Assembly (NCBI RefSeq): GCF_001898805.1
Contig: NZ_MKVJ01000021.1
Span: forward strand, 1 to 64,000
Length of the DNA: 64,000 nucleotides
Origin: Leifsonia sp. 71-9
Lineage (GTDB): Bacteria; Actinomycetota; Actinomycetes; Actinomycetales; Microbacteriaceae
Reading direction: 5' to 3'
The first letter of the stretch is position 1; each line of letters begins with the position of its first letter. The translations under genes and the position numbers were made by a program. Below are positions 61,337-64,000 of this stretch, one piece after another. The notes below the pieces were generated by a model that saw nothing but the letters and a program-made list of their open reading frames with translations, ran no database searches and had not been told where the DNA came from.

Positions 61337-62599
61337 TCACGCGACGGGGCGGTCGCGCCCGACCGAGGACAGCCGCGTCAGCGCCCGCACCCCCAGCGCC
61401 GATCCGAGGAAGACCGCGGCGAGGGCGATCCAGCCCGGCATGCCGTGGTCGAGGGCGGTCAGGGTGACGACCAGCGGCGCCAGCATGCTGCCGAGCGAGA
61501 AGCCCATCGCGAAGACCCCCTGGTAGGCGCCGGGGCGCGCTCGGTCGGCGAGTTCGAAGCTGAGGCTCCAGGTGCCCGCCGACGACAGGATCTCGGCGAA
61601 CGTGTGGAGGAGCACGGCGGCGAGGAGGAGCGCCACGGCGAGCGGTGCGACGACCCCGGACGCCCCGCCGTACGCGACGCACGCCACCGCCATCAGCGCA
61701 CCGGCCAGACCGGTCATGCTGCCGGCGCGGCGGAGGTCCTCTGACCCCCTCGACAGCGGGATCTGCAGCAGGATGACCCCCGCTGTGTTGACGATGAGCG
61801 CGATCGAGACGATGACGTGGGGCGCCCGCGTGTCCGAGACCACCCAGAGCGGGAGGGCGACCTCGGCCACGCCGAACTGCATCGCGAAGACGCCCGCCAG
61901 CAGCGTGAGCGCGAGGTAGCGGGGGTCGCGGAACGGCGACCGGCCCAGCGGCGCGGTCGGGTGCGAGACGGCGCCGACGGGGGAGGGCGCCCGGCCGTCG
62001 ACGGAGCGCGGGAGGGCGAGCAGCGTCACCGCTCCGGCGAGCGTCGTGCATCCCGCGACGATGAAGGTGACGCGGTAGGCCGCGGGCGAGCCGATGAGCA
62101 CGGGGATGCCGGCTGCGGCCGAGCCTGCGGCGATCCCGGCGTTCGCGACGGTGCGCAGGACGGCGCGCGTCGCCGCCCGGGCCGGCCCCTCGAAGGCGCG
62201 GGCCACGATCGCCGAGCGCACCGCGTTGGAGGCGCGGTTCGCTCCGATCGCGAGGGAGGCGATCGCCGCCACGACGACCACGGCCGGCGACCAGGTGAAG
62301 ACGATGAGCGCGCATCCCTCGGCCGCCACCAGGACGACGAGCAGCAGGCGGGCCGAGACCCGGTCCGCCAGATGGCCCGCGACCACCGAGGTGAGCACGC
62401 CAACCCCGCTGGCGATGGTGAGGACGACGGCGACGGCGGCCGCCGACAGCCCGGCGGCGAGGGTCAGGTACAGGATCGACAGCGTCAGGAAGACGCCGCG
62501 CCCGAGCGCGTTGACGAGGGCGGCGGACGCGAGGATCCGCAGCACCGGATCGCCGAGCGCGGTGAGGGCGGGAGGGCGGAGGCGAGGGAGGACGGGCAC
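61337..62599 (-). CDS. MFS transporter
   Basis: 420 residues, GTG 62599, about twelve transmembrane segments. LRILASAALVNALGRGVFLTLSILYLTLAAGLSAAAVAVVLTIASGVGVLTSVVAGHLADRVSAR has the family motif A-like loop (GHLADR). No specific substrate class is recognised. It is divergent from an ArsR-type regulator that probably controls it. Confidence 0.88.
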   Translation of the reverse strand: MPVLPRLRPPALTALGDPVLRILASAALVNALGRGVFLTLSILYLTLAAGLSAAAVAVVLTIASGVGVLTSVVAGHLADRVSARLLLVVLVAAEGCALIVFTWSPAVVVVAAIASLAIGANRASNAVRSAIVARAFEGPARAATRAVLRTVANAGIAAGSAAAGIPVLIGSPAAYRVTFIVAGCTTLAGAVTLLALPRSVDGRAPSPVGAVSHPTAPLGRSPFRDPRYLALTLLAGVFAMQFGVAEVALPLWVVSDTRAPHVIVSIALIVNTAGVILLQIPLSRGSEDLRRAGSMTGLAGALMAVACVAYGGASGVVAPLAVALLLAAVLLHTFAEILSSAGTWSLSFELADRARPGAYQGVFAMGFSLGSMLAPLVVTLTALDHGMPGWIALAAVFLGSALGVRALTRLSSVGRDRPVA

Positions 62600-62635
62600 A
62601 CGTCCGTTATTCCAGCCGGGTCGCTGACGGCGAAC

Positions 62636-62655
62636 TGATGTAGCGTATTACTTCA
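62636..62655 (+). promoter_or_regulatory. Candidate operator overlapping the ArsR-type gene start
   Basis: TGATGTA (62636-62642) and TACTTCA (62649-62655) form an inverted repeat with one mismatch and a six-base spacer. It ends at the A of the start codon and is AT-rich for the region, as expected of an autoregulatory ArsR-type site. Confidence 0.5.
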
Positions 62656-63608
62656 TGCTGACGTACGAGCTCGACGAGGACGACGTCGGCGCGGTCCGCC
62701 TCGCGCTCTCGCCGCTCTGCGAGCTGGGCCTCTCGATCCGCGCGCTCACGCGGCCGGAGCTCTACCCCCTCCAGCTGCCGTGGGTCCGGCTCACCGAGGA
62801 CGCCCGGCGCGGTCTCGATCAGGATGCCCTGCTCGCGCTGGTGAACGACGGCCTCTCCACCCCCGACTTCCTCAACCCGCGGCCGTCGTCCCCGCTCACG
62901 CGCATCGACGACGAGCTCGACGCCCTGCGCCGCCTCGACGCCGACCGCTTCCGCCGGCAGCTCCTCGAGGTGCACGGCGAGCTCCCCGTGCCGTTCCGCG
63001 GCGACCCTCGCCGGGCGATCGATCGCATGGTCGACGCGCTCGCCGAGTACTGGAGCGCCGCCTTCGCGCCCCACTGGCCACGGATGCGGCGCATCCTCGA
63101 GGCGGACATCGTGCATCGCGGCCGGGAGTTCGCCCGGGCCGGCCTCACCGGCATGCTGAACGGCATCTCCCCGAACCTCCGCTTCGCAGATCGGGTGCTG
63201 TCGGTCACGCTGCACACCCGCATCCACCGGCACGAGGTGATCGGCGGCCACGGCCTGACGCTGGTCCCGACGATGTTCTCCCGCCGGGTCTCCGCCCCCA
63301 TCGCGGCCGGCGAGCCCCCGATGATCCTCTACGCCGCCCGCGGCCAGGGCGTCATGTGGGAGGCGGGGGAGGCCGTCGACGACCGCGCCCTCGTCGCCCT
63401 GATCGGGCGCACCCGCACGACCCTGCTGCACGCGATCGCCGAGCCCGCCTCCTCGACCGAGCTCGCCGCGCGGTTCGGCGTCACCACGGCGGCGGTCAAC
63501 CAGCACCTCCGCGCGTTGCGGGATGCGCGGCTGCTGACGTCGACGCGGTACGGACGGAGCGTGCTCTACTTCCGCACCGACCTCGGGAACGCCCTGCTCG
63601 GCGGCTGA
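62655..63608 (+). CDS. ArsR-type winged-helix regulator with long N-terminal domain
   Basis: 317 residues. About 240 residues without a recognised enzyme motif (DUF5937-like) precede the HTH at the C-terminus: TLLHAIAEPASSTELAARFGVTTAAVNQHLRALRDARLLTSTRYGRSVLYFRT. ATG 62655 lacks a ribosome binding site and may be leaderless. Likely represses itself and the divergent MFS gene. Confidence 0.85.
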   Translation: MLTYELDEDDVGAVRLALSPLCELGLSIRALTRPELYPLQLPWVRLTEDARRGLDQDALLALVNDGLSTPDFLNPRPSSPLTRIDDELDALRRLDADRFRRQLLEVHGELPVPFRGDPRRAIDRMVDALAEYWSAAFAPHWPRMRRILEADIVHRGREFARAGLTGMLNGISPNLRFADRVLSVTLHTRIHRHEVIGGHGLTLVPTMFSRRVSAPIAAGEPPMILYAARGQGVMWEAGEAVDDRALVALIGRTRTTLLHAIAEPASSTELAARFGVTTAAVNQHLRALRDARLLTSTRYGRSVLYFRTDLGNALLGG

Positions 63609-63669
63609 CGGTTCGGCGCTCCGACGCTCCTTCGCCCATCCGCCGCCCAGCCCTCAGGCGCTCACCCGC

Positions 63670-64000
63670 TCACCCGCCGGTCGGCACCTCGGGCTCCGGG
63701 CTGCCGACGACCGTCCCGATCGTCCAGGACCGGTGGTCCTGATCCCAGTACATCCACCAGCTGCACGACCCCGCGCGGGGGACGGTGTACGCCGGCTGAC
63801 CGTCCGCGACGACGAGCACCGCCTGGGGGCCGTTGCTCTCGCTGAGGTTCGGATGGATGCCCGGGTCGTGCTGGCCAGCGCACAGGCCCATCACCTCGTC
63901 GACCTCGACCGCCGGCGAGCCGGGCACCATCCTGTCGACCGCCGCCCGGTCGCCCGCCTCCAGCGCCCGCAACAGGCCGGGCGCGAGCTGCGCGGCGCTG
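63670..64000 (-). CDS. C-terminal part of an unknown protein (5' end beyond the window)
   Basis: The frame is open to the right edge, so at least 109 residues are seen and the start is outside. There is a helical stretch (LAPGLLRALEAGDRAAVDRM), a Cys pair (GLCAGQHDP and GSCSWWMYWDQDHRSWTIGTV) and a Pro-rich end. The Trp/Tyr-rich strand suggests an extracytoplasmic beta domain, but no family is recognised. Confidence 0.6.
   Translation of the reverse strand, partial: SAAQLAPGLLRALEAGDRAAVDRMVPGSPAVEVDEVMGLCAGQHDPGIHPNLSESNGPQAVLVVADGQPAYTVPRAGSCSWWMYWDQDHRSWTIGTVVGSPEPEVPTGG

Overview
The window is one contiguous piece of a very GC-rich actinobacterial chromosome. The gene families (LAxTG-type sortase substrates, a DipZ/fasciclin pair, an Eis-type acetyltransferase, a mycosin-like protease), the frequent GTG/TTG starts and several apparently leaderless promoters fit a Leifsonia-like member of the Microbacteriaceae. 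That placement is inference; no rRNA or tRNA gene was recognised to fix it. No phage, transposon or CRISPR array was seen.

Layout. 1-4 kb: the end of a cell-wall-anchored surface protein, then dipZ divergent from a fasciclin lipoprotein across a perfect inverted repeat. 4-9 kb: an orphan SagB-type nitroreductase and a three-gene 2-oxoacid dehydrogenase operon (E1alpha, E1beta, E2) with a divergent TetR regulator. 8.7-12.7 kb: a two-component system surrounded by three membrane genes (DedA, a COG4705-like protein, a PAP2 phosphatase). Four copies of the same direct-repeat box at identical distance from a -10-like hexamer tie these genes together, including one in front of the response regulator itself. 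12.7-18 kb: a PIN/HTH toxin-antitoxin pair with a 9-bp-periodic operator, a lone immunity-like protein, CorA, and a dNTP triphosphohydrolase. 18-23.4 kb: small proteins, an SDR enzyme, a PAS-GAF-GGDEF diguanylate cyclase, an Eis-like acetyltransferase and a histidine phosphatase.

23.4-26.5 kb is a thiamine salvage operon: a TPP riboswitch, thiM, then one gene encoding ThiE, ThiD and TenA as a single 724-residue polypeptide. 26.5-31.2 kb has an XRE/MmyB-type regulator with an NmrA-like reductase and a divergent aldo/keto reductase, a thioesterase, a VOC protein and a second, BrnT-like/RHH toxin-antitoxin pair. 31.3-42.5 kb is an envelope block: a membrane-anchored subtilase, an ECF sigma factor with a probable membrane partner, and a divergent 2,529-residue repeat-rich LAxTG surface protein.

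42.6-55 kb is dominated by efflux pumps (four MFS genes) with TetR or XRE regulators, plus a lipid kinase, a flavin reductase, trpF and an AT-richer Abi_2 (AbiF/AbiD-type) defence gene preceded by a hairpin terminator. 55-58.8 kb is a magnesium operon (MgtA P-type ATPase then MgtC) with a candidate translated leader peptide. 59-64 kb holds a NIPSNAP protein, a zinc alkyl sulfatase, an MFS transporter divergent from an ArsR-type regulator, and the end of an unknown protein.

The strongest candidates for something undescribed are the four-promoter two-component regulon at 8.7-12 kb, the mgtA leader peptide with its overlapping hairpin, the ThiE-ThiD-TenA fusion, and the hairpin in front of the Abi_2 gene.
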